In this document: positions 7,097 through 14,344 of the stretch, in pieces
How the letters are laid out: every line of letters starts with the position of its first letter
How positions within the stretch are numbered: position 1 is the first letter of the stretch
DNA from: an uncultured Spirochaetales bacterium
Lineage (GTDB): Bacteria; Spirochaetota; Spirochaetia; Sphaerochaetales; Sphaerochaetaceae
Assembly: GCA_937902565.1 (NCBI GenBank)
Contig: CALFMX010000331.1
Location: forward strand, 1-14,442
Direction of reading: 5' to 3'
DNA length: 14,442 bases
Notes under the pieces: model-generated
The model's input: the letters and a program-made list of their open reading frames with translations, nothing else
Databases searched by the model: none
Told to the model about the DNA's origin: nothing
Translations under genes and position numbers: made by a program

Positions 7097-8751
7097 ACGA
7101 CGCTCCCCTTGCCCTTGGTCAGCCAGTTGAAGACGAGCAGGGAGATGATCGTGGCGAAGGTGAGGATCGAGGCGAGGGCTGCGGCGGTGCCGTAGCCGTC
7201 CTTCATGATCTCGGTGTAGATCGCCACCGAGATGGTCCCGGTCCGCCCGGAGTAGAGGATCAGGGTGGAGGAGAGCTCGTTGATGGTGGAGATCCAGCTG
7301 AGGATCGCACCGCTGAGCACCCCCGGCAGCATCAGGATCGCCGTGATCTTGAAGAAGGTCTTCATCGGCGAGACGCCGAGGTTGATGGACGCCTCCTCAC
7401 TGCTCAGGTCCAGCTGGTAGAGGATACCGGTGCTGGACCGGATGATGTAGGGAATCTTGCGGATGGTGTAGCTGATGATGAGGATCGCCGCCGTCCCGGT
7501 GAGGATGAGCGGCGGTTTGTTGAACGCCATGACCAGGATGATACCGAGGACCGAACCGGGGATGACGTAGGGGCTCATCAGGATGAAGTCCAAAATCGAG
7601 GTCGCCGTCGAACGCTTGCGCACGATGACGTAGGAGCTGAACATGCCGATGATGATCATGAAGACCATCGCGATGGTCGAGTAGAGGAAGGTGCGCATGA
7701 TGTTGGACGACAGCTTGTACCAGACCGAGCGATAGCTATCGAGGCTGAAGCCCTTTACGAAGAGCGGCCCGTGGGTCTTGATGAAGGAGGTCACCACCGT
7801 GGTGATCTGCGGGGCGAGGGCAAGCAGGGCGACCAGGTAGCAGAGCGCCGTCAGCAGAACCCGGTTTGCGGGCTTCAGCTTCTTGACTGCCGGGGGTCTG
7901 AGCCCACTCATCGAGTAAGAGCGCTTGCTGATGGAGATCTTCTGCAGCAAGAGCACCAACAGCGAACAGAGGATGATGATCACACTCAGGGTGCTCGCCA
8001 TCGTGGCGTTGCCACCGATCTCGCTCATGTACTCCTCGTAGACGAGGACCGGGAGGACCTTGTACCCCTCCCCGATCAACATCGGGGTCCCGAGGTCGGC
8101 GAGCGAGGTCATGAAGACGACCACCGCCCCCGCCGTGATGGTCGGCATGATCAGGGGGAAGGTGACGGTCATCAGCTTCTTGAAGCCCGAGACACCCAGG
8201 TTCTCCGCCGCCTCCTCAAGCGAGGAGTCAAAGCTCTGCAGAGCCCCCTGCACATACATGTAGATGAAGGGGAAGAGCTTGAGGGTGAAGACGAGGATCA
8301 GGCCCTTGAACCCGTAGATTGTCGGGATCTCGATGCCGATATGGCGGACCAGGTTGGTGATGAATCCATTGCGCCCGAGCAGCATGATCCACGAGTAGGC
8401 CCCGATGAACGGTGGGGAGAGCAGCGAGACGACGACCATTGCATTAAGCAGTGGCTTGCCGGGGATGTTGTACCGGGCCGTGACATAGCCCATCGGCACC
8501 CCGACGAGGATGGCCAGGATTGTGGTGATGATAGAGACGGAGAAGCTGTGCTTCAAGGTGGTGAAGTAGTACGGCAGGCGGAAGAAATCGATATAGTTGC
8601 GCAGTGAGAGGGTCCCCTCCTCTCCACCGAGGAAGGAGCGCGAGAGCATGCCCACCAGCGGGTAGATCAAGAAGACGAACGAGAGGGCGAAGGTGGCGAT
8701 GATCACCCACCCCCAGAACGTGATGCGATTGAGGCGAAGTTTCTCCATCAT
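7093..8751 (-). CDS. Fused two-domain ABC transporter permease, Fe3+/AfuB/phosphonate-type
   Basis: This 552-residue inner-membrane protein contains two complete permease domains in one chain, as in FbpB and AfuB, with about twelve membrane segments. Each half has an EAA-type loop: 'EEAAENLGVSGFKKLMTVTFP' near residue 180 and 'EEASINLGVSPMKTFFKITA' near 450. They sit on the coupling helices that meet the ATPase. The first ATG (8751) overlaps the ATPase stop in ATGA. A second ATG follows at once ('MM'), and the GGAG eight bases upstream favours the first. Length is normal for fused members. The family carries iron(III), hexose phosphates (AfuABC), 2-aminoethylphosphonate and polyamines, so an iron label alone would be unsafe. 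Neighbours point to an organophosphate substrate. Confidence 0.93.
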   Translation of the reverse strand: MMEKLRLNRITFWGWVIIATFALSFVFLIYPLVGMLSRSFLGGEEGTLSLRNYIDFFRLPYYFTTLKHSFSVSIITTILAILVGVPMGYVTARYNIPGKPLLNAMVVVSLLSPPFIGAYSWIMLLGRNGFITNLVRHIGIEIPTIYGFKGLILVFTLKLFPFIYMYVQGALQSFDSSLEEAAENLGVSGFKKLMTVTFPLIMPTITAGAVVVFMTSLADLGTPMLIGEGYKVLPVLVYEEYMSEIGGNATMASTLSVIIILCSLLVLLLQKISISKRSYSMSGLRPPAVKKLKPANRVLLTALCYLVALLALAPQITTVVTSFIKTHGPLFVKGFSLDSYRSVWYKLSSNIMRTFLYSTIAMVFMIIIGMFSSYVIVRKRSTATSILDFILMSPYVIPGSVLGIILVMAFNKPPLILTGTAAILIISYTIRKIPYIIRSSTGILYQLDLSSEEASINLGVSPMKTFFKITAILMLPGVLSGAILSWISTINELSSTLILYSGRTGTISVAIYTEIMKDGYGTAAALASILTFATIISLLVFNWLTKGKGSVV

Positions 8752-9824
8752 AGCAGACTCTCCTTCCCCTCCAGATCGAAGAGATTCACCGCCGCAGCAT
8801 CGAAGGTGAGCGTGACCGCATCCCCCGGGTGCTTGATGGCAAGCCCCTCCTTGAGATATTCGTTGACCTGGATGATGGTGTCATCACCGAGGACGACCTC
8901 GTAGTTGATGAAGTCACCGAGGAAGGTGGCGAATTGGATGGTTGAGGCAACCCCGTCCACCGAGGCCTCATTCAAGGTCACCTCCTCCGGACGGATGGCG
9001 AGGATCCCCTTGCCGTTATAGGCCTTTGAGAGCTTCATGGGGAAGGTATGTCCGTAGACGTTGACCAGGGACTCTCCCTTGCTGGTCGAGACCTCGCAGG
9101 GGAGGAAGGAGGAGACCCCGATGAAGTTCGAAACGAAGGAGTTTCTCGGGCGGGTGTAGATATCAAGGGGGGAACCGATCTGCTGGATGGTCCCCTGGTT
9201 CATGACCGCAATGCGGTCGCTGATGGCGAGCGCTTCCTCCTGGTCATGGGTTACATAGACTGTGGTGATGCCGAGGTTCTGCTGGATCTTCTTGATGACC
9301 GTGCGCATCTCGACGCGCAGCTTCGCATCAAGGTTCGAGAGCGGCTCATCCATCAAGAGGACATCGGGCTTGATGACAATGGCACGGGCAAGGGCGATGC
9401 GCTGCTGCTGGCCTCCCGAGAGTTGGGAGGGCTGGCGATCCTTGTACTCCTTCATCCGTACCAGCGAGAGGACTTCGTCGACCTCCTGTTCGATCTCCTT
9501 GGCCGAGTGGCCCCGGGCCTTGAGGCCGTAGGCGACGTTGTCGAAGACGGAGAGGTGGGGGAAGATTGCATAGTTCTGGAAGACCATGCCGGTGTTCCGC
9601 TTGTGGGCGGGGATGTTGTTGATGACCGTCGAGCCGAATTTGATCTCACCTGCCTCGATGGTGTTGAAGCCGGCAATCATGCGCAGCAGCGTGGTCTTGC
9701 CACACCCCGATGGTCCGAGCAAGGTGAAGAACTCCCCCTGTTCGATCGCGATGCTGACGTCATCTATGGCGACGAAGTCCCCATACCGCTTGGTTACCTG
9801 ATCAATCATCAATGGCTGGCTCAT
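8748..9824 (-). CDS. ABC transporter ATP-binding protein, FbpC/AfuC/PotA-like
   Basis: This 358-residue ATPase energises the fused permease. Its motifs are complete: Walker A 'GPSGCGKTT' (37-45), Q-loop Q83 in 'GMVFQNYAIFP', signature 'LSGGQQQR' (135-142), Walker B 'VLLMDEPLSNLD' (155-166) and switch His H193 in 'VYVTHDQEEAL'. Residues ~240-350 form a TOBE_2 domain, typical of CUT, Fe3+ and PotA-type importers, which binds regulatory ligands or the permease. The start at 9824 has GGAG about nine bases upstream. The stop overlaps the permease start. It lies 66 bases after the binding-protein gene, a gap that contains a stem-loop. Confidence 0.95.
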   Translation of the reverse strand: MSQPLMIDQVTKRYGDFVAIDDVSIAIEQGEFFTLLGPSGCGKTTLLRMIAGFNTIEAGEIKFGSTVINNIPAHKRNTGMVFQNYAIFPHLSVFDNVAYGLKARGHSAKEIEQEVDEVLSLVRMKEYKDRQPSQLSGGQQQRIALARAIVIKPDVLLMDEPLSNLDAKLRVEMRTVIKKIQQNLGITTVYVTHDQEEALAISDRIAVMNQGTIQQIGSPLDIYTRPRNSFVSNFIGVSSFLPCEVSTSKGESLVNVYGHTFPMKLSKAYNGKGILAIRPEEVTLNEASVDGVASTIQFATFLGDFINYEVVLGDDTIIQVNEYLKEGLAIKHPGDAVTLTFDAAAVNLFDLEGKESLL

Positions 9825-9850
9825 CCAAATACACTCCTCTTAATAGGGCA

Positions 9851-9876
9851 GTCAGGCCCCATACACGGGGCCTGAC
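9851..9876 (-). promoter_or_regulatory. Intercistronic stem-loop between second binding-protein gene and ATPase gene
   Basis: A perfect 10-bp inverted repeat, GTCAGGCCCC / GGGGCCTGAC, has a 6-base loop. A partial extension is possible (CAGT against ACTG with a small bulge). It lies between the stop of the binding protein and the ATPase ribosome site. On the minus-strand transcript 'TGCCCTATTAAGAGGAG' follows, with no U-run, so full termination is not expected. Its place and form match the loop at 1409-1436. Confidence 0.65.
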
Positions 9877-9890
9877 CACTGAAACGATAC

Positions 9891-10430
9891 TTATCTTCCT
9901 ACGATCAGGTTCTTCCAAAGACCCATGATGCGGTCCTTGTTCTCGCCGACCCACACGGTGTCATAGGGGATGTCACCGAGCTTGTCGTTGGGAACCATGA
10001 TGGAGGGGAGCTGGACGTCGGTTCTGACGGTCCGGCGGTTGAGGTCGCCCATGAGGTCCTGGACATCCTTGGAGAGGATGAAGTCGACGAACTTCTTGGC
10101 GTTCTCGGTGTTCTTCCCACCCTTGATGATGGCGATCGGGCTGGGAACCTTGGAGGAGCCTTCGACCGGGTAGACAACCTTCAGGTTGGCACCGGCGCGC
10201 TCGTACTTGAGGGCAGCCTCTTCGTAGGTGATACCAACGACGTACTCACCGTCAGCCACGCCCTTGAAGGTACCGGAGGATGAGCCGACAACCTTTGCCT
10301 CGAGGTTGGCGACGAACTGCTTCTGATACTCCCAACCGACTTCGTTGTCACCACCCATGGCGAGCAGCTGGATGATCAGAGCCATGAATGCGGAGCCCGA
10401 GCGTGCCGGGTCGGCATGGGCGATGCGGCC
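9891..10430 (-). CDS. ABC transporter substrate-binding protein, AfuA/Fe3+-family, C-terminal half; 5' end lost at chimeric junction
   Basis: The frame from about 10430 reads 'GRIAHADPARSGSAFMALI', the family's 'DPARSGSAF' substrate-pocket motif, then 'GEYVVGITYEEAALKYERAG', 'VVYPVEGSSKVPSPIAIIKG' and 'AKKFVDFILSKDVQDLM', and ends 'MGLWKNLIVGR'. These are typical of AfuA/FbpA-like periplasmic proteins. The internal Met at 10385 is not the real start, since clear family sequence continues upstream of it. An in-frame TAA at 10443-10445 and fungal sequence beyond show that the first half, with its signal peptide, is missing. It would be the first gene of the operon with the ATPase and fused permease. 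What is left is about 180 of an expected 330-350 residues. Confidence 0.85.
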   Translation of the reverse strand, partial: GRIAHADPARSGSAFMALIIQLLAMGGDNEVGWEYQKQFVANLEAKVVGSSSGTFKGVADGEYVVGITYEEAALKYERAGANLKVVYPVEGSSKVPSPIAIIKGGKNTENAKKFVDFILSKDVQDLMGDLNRRTVRTDVQLPSIMVPNDKLGDIPYDTVWVGENKDRIMGLWKNLIVGR

Positions 10431-10450
10431 CTGCTGAGTCTGTTATCACG
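10428..10450. other. Junction of bacterial and fungal DNA
   Basis: Below this point the minus strand codes a bacterial binding protein. Above it the same strand, in a different frame, codes a fungal DIL-domain protein. The last convincing binding-protein codon is Gly of 'GRIAHADP' (10430-10428). The last convincing DIL-protein residues are 'AIQKEAAIKRD' (down to about 10445). Both genes are cut in mid-coding sequence, and no mobile-element end or repeat is seen at the join. Confidence 0.85.
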
Positions 10451-12677
10451 CTTTATAGCGGCCTCCTTTTGTATGGCCAGCAAGTACTTCATGGCGCTTT
10501 TTGGGAGCCCCTTCTCTCCCACTTCAGGCCGATAGTGATTGGCGGCATGAATCAGTTGTTGGGAAGTCAGTTTCTTCAGTTGCTGTAGCGTCCCGACCAG
10601 AGCTTCCAGGTCATCGGCGGCGAGCGACGAAAAACATCGCAACCACTGCAGGAGCTGAATGACGGGGGCCAGGTGTCTTCTAGTACTGTCCATCGTTGTC
10701 TCGCCCGTGGACTTGGTCTCGCCCGCCTCGTAATGTTCGGCCTGTCTGTTGTTCGTCCTTGCCCAGTCCTCGAGAATAGATATGTTCATACGGATCTGCA
10801 TTGCCTTGGTTCGTGCTAAATATTTTCTGTTGGACATGATTCTGTTGAAAAGCTCGGCCCCAATCCAGTAGATGAGCTGGGAAACTATTTGTGACGTGAT
10901 GACGGAATGTATATCATACAGGTCCAGAACGAAAAGTGTGGACGAAAGGAGAGAAGTGACGTTTCGTGGGGCCGGCTTGGCCCTCTGCTTCGGCGACGGC
11001 GGCCGGAATCGCTTCTCCAGGGGCTCTTCTTTGACATGAGCCTTTCGCTTAAAGAGCTTCCACTCATTCTGGAAAGTAATATCCTCAAACCCTGGGATGG
11101 TCTCGTGGTCCAGCATAGCCGCGTCCAGAACCTTGTCCAGGCGGCGCTCGGCATCTCTGACGATGAGAATAAATATTTCGTTTATCAGGTCTACCAGCTG
11201 TGCCTGGTACTCTGTTGTGGCCTCGACAAGGCCGGCATCCTTCTTGAGGTAATGTAAAAGGAGAGTGCAGTTCGAGATCCAGAAGGCGAGAATAGTCATA
11301 TCCCACTGGGATGCTTCTACCACATCATTTATGCGGTCCATGGCTGTCATCATCAAGCGCTCCAGGAGGTCATGGCTGGAGTGATAAAACGCATATCTCG
11401 CGCTCAGGAAGATCATGTTTGCCGGAACAGGTTTCTGCGACGGCGATCTCTGAGGCGTCATCTTGGTGATGATTATATCGAGTATCCGGTCGAGTTCGTG
11501 CTCTTGGAAGACGAACATTTGGTCATGGAGGCAGCGGCTCCAATCGAACTCGACTTGATCTTCCTCAATGTCGTCAACGGTCTAAACCCAAATTAGCCTG
11601 CGGAAGGAAGTAGGTTGAATTGTCGCCAAACGCGTACCTCGGGCTGATCGTCCATCCCGACGTTACCCAGATCGACCTCAAGGTCCCGAGCACTTTCCAT
11701 CATCAACCGACGTCGCATCTCGTTCTCCGCCATCTCCTCTTCAAAACGGTCCTGCGAAAATCCCGGGTCATAGAAGTCGTCCGAGACTCCAGCGTTGCCT
11801 ATTGCGTAACCATTGTTATGTAGATAGAAAGACATGTCGCTGTCAGGGGGTACGAAATCGGCAGCGGTTCGGCCGGAAGACGTCTTCTGATCGGAAGATG
11901 CCCCGTTATCCAGCAGCACTTTGGCTATTCCCTTGTGTCGGTTCGTCATCGCCCACATCAATGCGCTCCATTGGTTGCGATCTTGTTTATCGATATCGGC
12001 TCCGGCGTTGATCAAGGCTTGGACTACGTCCTCGTGGCCCTGCCATCTTGTTAACATCCGGGAGAGAAATATGCGAGATTATCATAGTTATACTAACAAA
12101 ACAGCTGGCGTAGATGAGCGGCGGTGTTCCATCCTCGTCGGAAGCGTTCAGGTCGACAAAGTCTCTAGCTTTGCCGTCCAAAATCTTCTTGACCTTCTCT
12201 GCGTCGCCATTGCTAGCAGCCATAGTTATGGCCTTCTGTAAAAGTTCCCTTTTCTTCGACTCCGGCATGTCCTCATCGTTTGCGACAGCTTCTTCGTCTT
12301 CCACGCCGGCCGCCTTTTGATGCGACGCCGATACCGCCAGCATCTCCATTAATCGAGCTTCGCTATCCGGTGGCGCGTTCCCCGCTAGATCTTCGAAATT
12401 GGAATCGTTCAAAGACAGATCCCCGAAACCCAAAGGTTTCGCCAAAGCCGGCGTTGTGAGGAACTGTGACTCTCCTGAACATATTGTCAGTCCATACTAT
12501 TCCTGGTCGGCGCTGTCCGGTCGTTGGCTACACACCTTGCCATCCATCGTACATCTCCGTCTCGCGCATAAAATGTTCGGATGGGACATGAGAGCGGTCG
12601 TCTAAAGACTTCGGCAGATCGGAAGGCAGCTGGCGACGCTTCTGCTCCTCGTCGCTAGTAGAAGCCCCGAGATCCAT
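10431..12677 (-). CDS. Fungal DIL and ankyrin domain-containing protein, four exons, 3' end lost at junction
   Basis: Exons are 12677-12536, 12474-12098, 12039-11638 and 11581-~10440. The three removed introns leave one open frame. The ATG at 12677 has a strong context (CCACCATGG). The N-terminus 'MDLGASTSDEEQKRRQ' is acidic and probably disordered. Ankyrin repeats cover about residues 121-235 ('KAITMAASNGDAEKVKKIL', 'GTPPLIYASCFGHEDVVQAL', 'WSALMWAMTNRHKGIAKVLL'). From residue ~308 the DIL (dilute) region follows, with 'DMTILAFWISNCTLLLHYLKKD', 'VITSQIVSQLIYWIGAELFNR' and 'MQIRMNISILEDWARTNN'. DIL domains are the cargo-binding part of class V myosins; this motor-less ankyrin-DIL form is conserved in ascomycetes and its function is poorly known. 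The final ~20 codons before the stop at 10376 are bacterial, read in the wrong frame. Only the C-terminal tail appears lost. Confidence 0.88.
11582..11637 (-). other. Intron 3 of the DIL-ankyrin gene
   Basis: This 56-base intron reads GTACGC...GCTAAT...TTTAG on the minus strand and sits between codons (phase 0). Removing it joins 'NVGMDDQPE' to 'TVDDIEEDQVEFDWSRCLHDQ'. Unspliced, the frame stops at once. Confidence 0.88.
12040..12097 (-). other. Intron 2 of the DIL-ankyrin gene
   Basis: This 58-base intron reads GTTAGT...GTTAAC...GGCAG on the minus strand, phase 0. It joins 'PPLIYASCF' to 'GHEDVVQALI', rebuilding an intact ankyrin repeat, which is strong support for the splice. Confidence 0.9.
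12475..12535 (-). other. Intron 1 of the DIL-ankyrin gene
   Basis: This 61-base intron reads GTGTGT...CTGACAATATGTTCAG on the minus strand, phase 1. It joins 'EMYDGWQ' through a split Gly codon to 'ESQFLTTPALAKPLGFG'. The CTGAC is a likely branch site. Confidence 0.85.
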
Positions 12678-12894
12678 GGTGGAGGGAGGGGCAATTCCAA
12701 AACCCGTAGCTCATGAGATGTGATGTCGTGGAATGAGCCCAATAGGGGGGGTCTTTATCGTGGTTCGAGGAAGTAAATCATTCGTCTTGATCAGACTCGC
12801 GATCCTTGTTGTCGCTCTTGTCGCGTGGATAGTTGCTGTAGCTTTACTGCTACCACCACTGATCTACTACTAGGTCGACAACTAGGAGTAGGTT

Positions 12895-12923
12895 AGTACG
12901 GAGTACTACGGAGTACTAAGTAG
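12895..12923. repeat. Short direct/palindromic repeat of the ACGGAGTACT word
   Basis: The word CGGAGTACT occurs twice in succession (12899-12907 and 12909-12917) within AGTACGGAGTACTACGGAGT and the bases just after it. AGTACT is itself a palindrome. Words of this kind are common in intergenic DNA of filamentous ascomycetes; no function is assigned. Confidence 0.7.
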
Positions 12924-13159
12924 ATAATAGGTGTCACTGGTTGGACATTCGTCATTTACTGACATGTGGCGCACGATTACTCAAGCCACCTTATCGTGCT
13001 GCACCGCCACAGTATTTACTACTACTAGGCCTAGTATGTAGATACTTATCGCTAGGAGTACCTCGGAGAGGACGATTTAATTGCACAATCTCTGTAAACG
13101 ACAAGTGGGCTTTTCATAAACATTTCCATTCTTGGCTTTATAGTTTCGGGCTGCTCTGT

Positions 13160-13180
13160 ACGGAGCACTCTGTACTCCGT
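13160..13180. repeat. Inverted repeat with the CGGAGTAC word near the allantoicase stop
   Basis: ACGGAGCAC and GTACTCCGT (8 of 9 bases pair) flank a 3-base loop, 22 bases past the allantoicase stop on the transcribed strand. It uses the same word as the repeat at 12895-12923. It could form a 3' UTR hairpin; a role in 3' end formation is only a guess. Confidence 0.55.
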
Positions 13181-13202
13181 GTCTGTACTATGTAGAACGC
13201 AA

Positions 13203-14344
13203 TCAGGCCACCCTCTTCCCGAAGGCTCTAATACGCTTCACTCCACCATCCGGAATCATAATGAGCTTGATGTGGGTGAAAGTAGCATCAGAGACATTGT
13301 TGGCAAAGTCGTGCTCAGCATCCGGCCCAGTCTTGCTAGGGGATACTGCTTCGACCCAGCCCTCTGCGTCGACGACAGGGTCGCCACTACCCTCCCACTT
13401 GATTCCCTGGACAGCAACCTTTTGGGGGAAGTTGCCCCTGAAATGAGCCGTGTCCACAACAAAGTTTTTGATGATGCCGGGCGCTCCAAGCTTGATGATG
13501 GTCCAGTCAAAGTGGTCCTTGCCACGCGAACGGGCTGTCTCCCAGCCGTCTCCCATGTCCTTTCCGCGGCCAGGCAGGAGCAGGTTGTCCTTTGTGCCAA
13601 AATGTTGGTCGCTGCACGAGACAGCGACGCCACCGTTCTGGGCAGCAGCCAGGTCAAAGATTTCCTCCTTATCCTCGGGGAAGACTGGGACCGCGTGTCC
13701 AAAGAGGCGGAAGCGTGCAATACCACCATCGGGATACATATTGAGCCTCACGTGTGTGTACCGCTTGGTAGTGGGCTGATCAAGCTTCCAGCCAAATCTT
13801 TGGGATGGGCCTCCTTCCTGAACACCAAGAATGGTTTCCCATTTCCCTCGGTCGCCCTTCCAAGAGATGACCTCATCGTCGTCTTGGCTAAAGCACCCCT
13901 CGACGGAGACAGCCGGGGCATGGTTGCCAGAGAAGTAGGCAGTGTCTACCTCGACACCCTCGACGGTTCCCGAGGCCACACCCAGTCGTACTATGACCCA
14001 GTCAAAGGGCTCTGTGTTGTGTCGGCGTGTCTCCCAACCATCGTACCAGGCACCAGTGAATACCATCTTGCCAGGTTGACGGATTGGGGGGGTGGGCGTA
14101 AGGAGATTGGAAGCTTCAGCGAACCATTGGTCCGAGAAGGCAAGAATCTTGCCACCAAGGGTTCCCGAGATGAGATCTAGATTGGGGTGTTAGATAGGTT
14201 GCCAGCCTGGCCATTATGGCATACAGGATTGATTAGCTTACCGATAGAGGTCGATCTAAACGTCTTATCAATCTGGTCAGAGGGCACTGAAGTGACCTTG
14301 ACAGCATCAAGCTTGTACTCGATCTCGTCTGCGATGGAAGCCAT
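13203..14344 (-). CDS. alc: Allantoicase (allantoate amidinohydrolase, EC 3.5.3.4), fungal, two exons
   Basis: Exons 14344-14242 and 14176-13203 join to a 358-residue protein, a normal length. Allantoicase splits allantoate into ureidoglycolate and urea in purine breakdown, giving the fungus nitrogen from urate. The chain holds the family's two homologous repeats. Repeat 1 contains 'GAWYDGWETRRHN..EPFDWVIVRLG', 'VDTAYFSGN' and 'THVRLNMYPDGGIARFRLFG'. Repeat 2 contains 'GDGWETARSR..DHFDWTIIKLG', 'VDTAHFRGN' and 'THIKLIMIPDGGVKRIRAFG'. The start 'MASIADEIEYKLDAVKV' and the 'AFSDQWFAEASNLL' segment match ascomycete members. The context GTCATGG is good for initiation. In relatives, expression is controlled by nitrogen GATA factors and a pathway-specific activator, but too little upstream DNA is present to see sites. 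No disruption seen. Confidence 0.95.
14177..14241 (-). other. Intron of the allantoicase gene
   Basis: This 65-base intron reads GTAAGC...CTATCTAAC...AATCTAG on the minus strand, phase 1. It joins 'RSTSI' through a split Asp codon to 'LISGTLGGKILAF'. The donor and the CTAAC branch site both fit the fungal consensus. Confidence 0.92.

Larger units (their letters stand above)
12678..13202. other. Fungal intergenic region: DIL-gene promoter/5' leader and allantoicase 3' end
   Basis: No coding frame of note is present on either strand. The minus-strand leader just before the DIL ATG is pyrimidine-rich (CCCCTCCCTCCACC), common in fungal promoters. The middle is rich in TAGTA/GTACT words. A paired GATA site, GATA-CT-TATC, lies at 13041-13050, and a single AGATAA at 12922-12927. 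These could bind nitrogen-regulatory GATA factors (AreA type), but four-base cores occur often by chance. No clear AATAAA was found for the allantoicase transcript. Confidence 0.6.

Noticed and set aside
3920..7195. Plus-strand open frames opposite the regulator, kinase and phosphatase genes
   Set aside because: They are shadows caused by GC-rich codon bias; the products are repetitive and match no family.
7771..9875. Long plus-strand open frames (7771-8607 and 9048-9875) opposite the fused permease and ATPase
   Set aside because: The minus-strand genes have complete motif sets and coupled starts; these antisense frames lack ribosome sites and recognisable domains.
10376..10430. C-terminal tail of the DIL-protein frame down to the stop at 10376
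   Set aside because: These codons are binding-protein DNA read in the wrong frame, so the stop is not the fungal gene's own.
9891..10430. Calling the transporter a ferric-iron uptake system
   Set aside because: The family also carries organophosphates and phosphonates, and a phosphatase is coupled to it; the half of the binding protein that would show more ligand residues is missing.
13179..14180. Plus-strand open frame of 333 codons opposite allantoicase
   Set aside because: Allantoicase on the minus strand is complete, spliced and fits its family over its full length; the antisense product shows no known motif.
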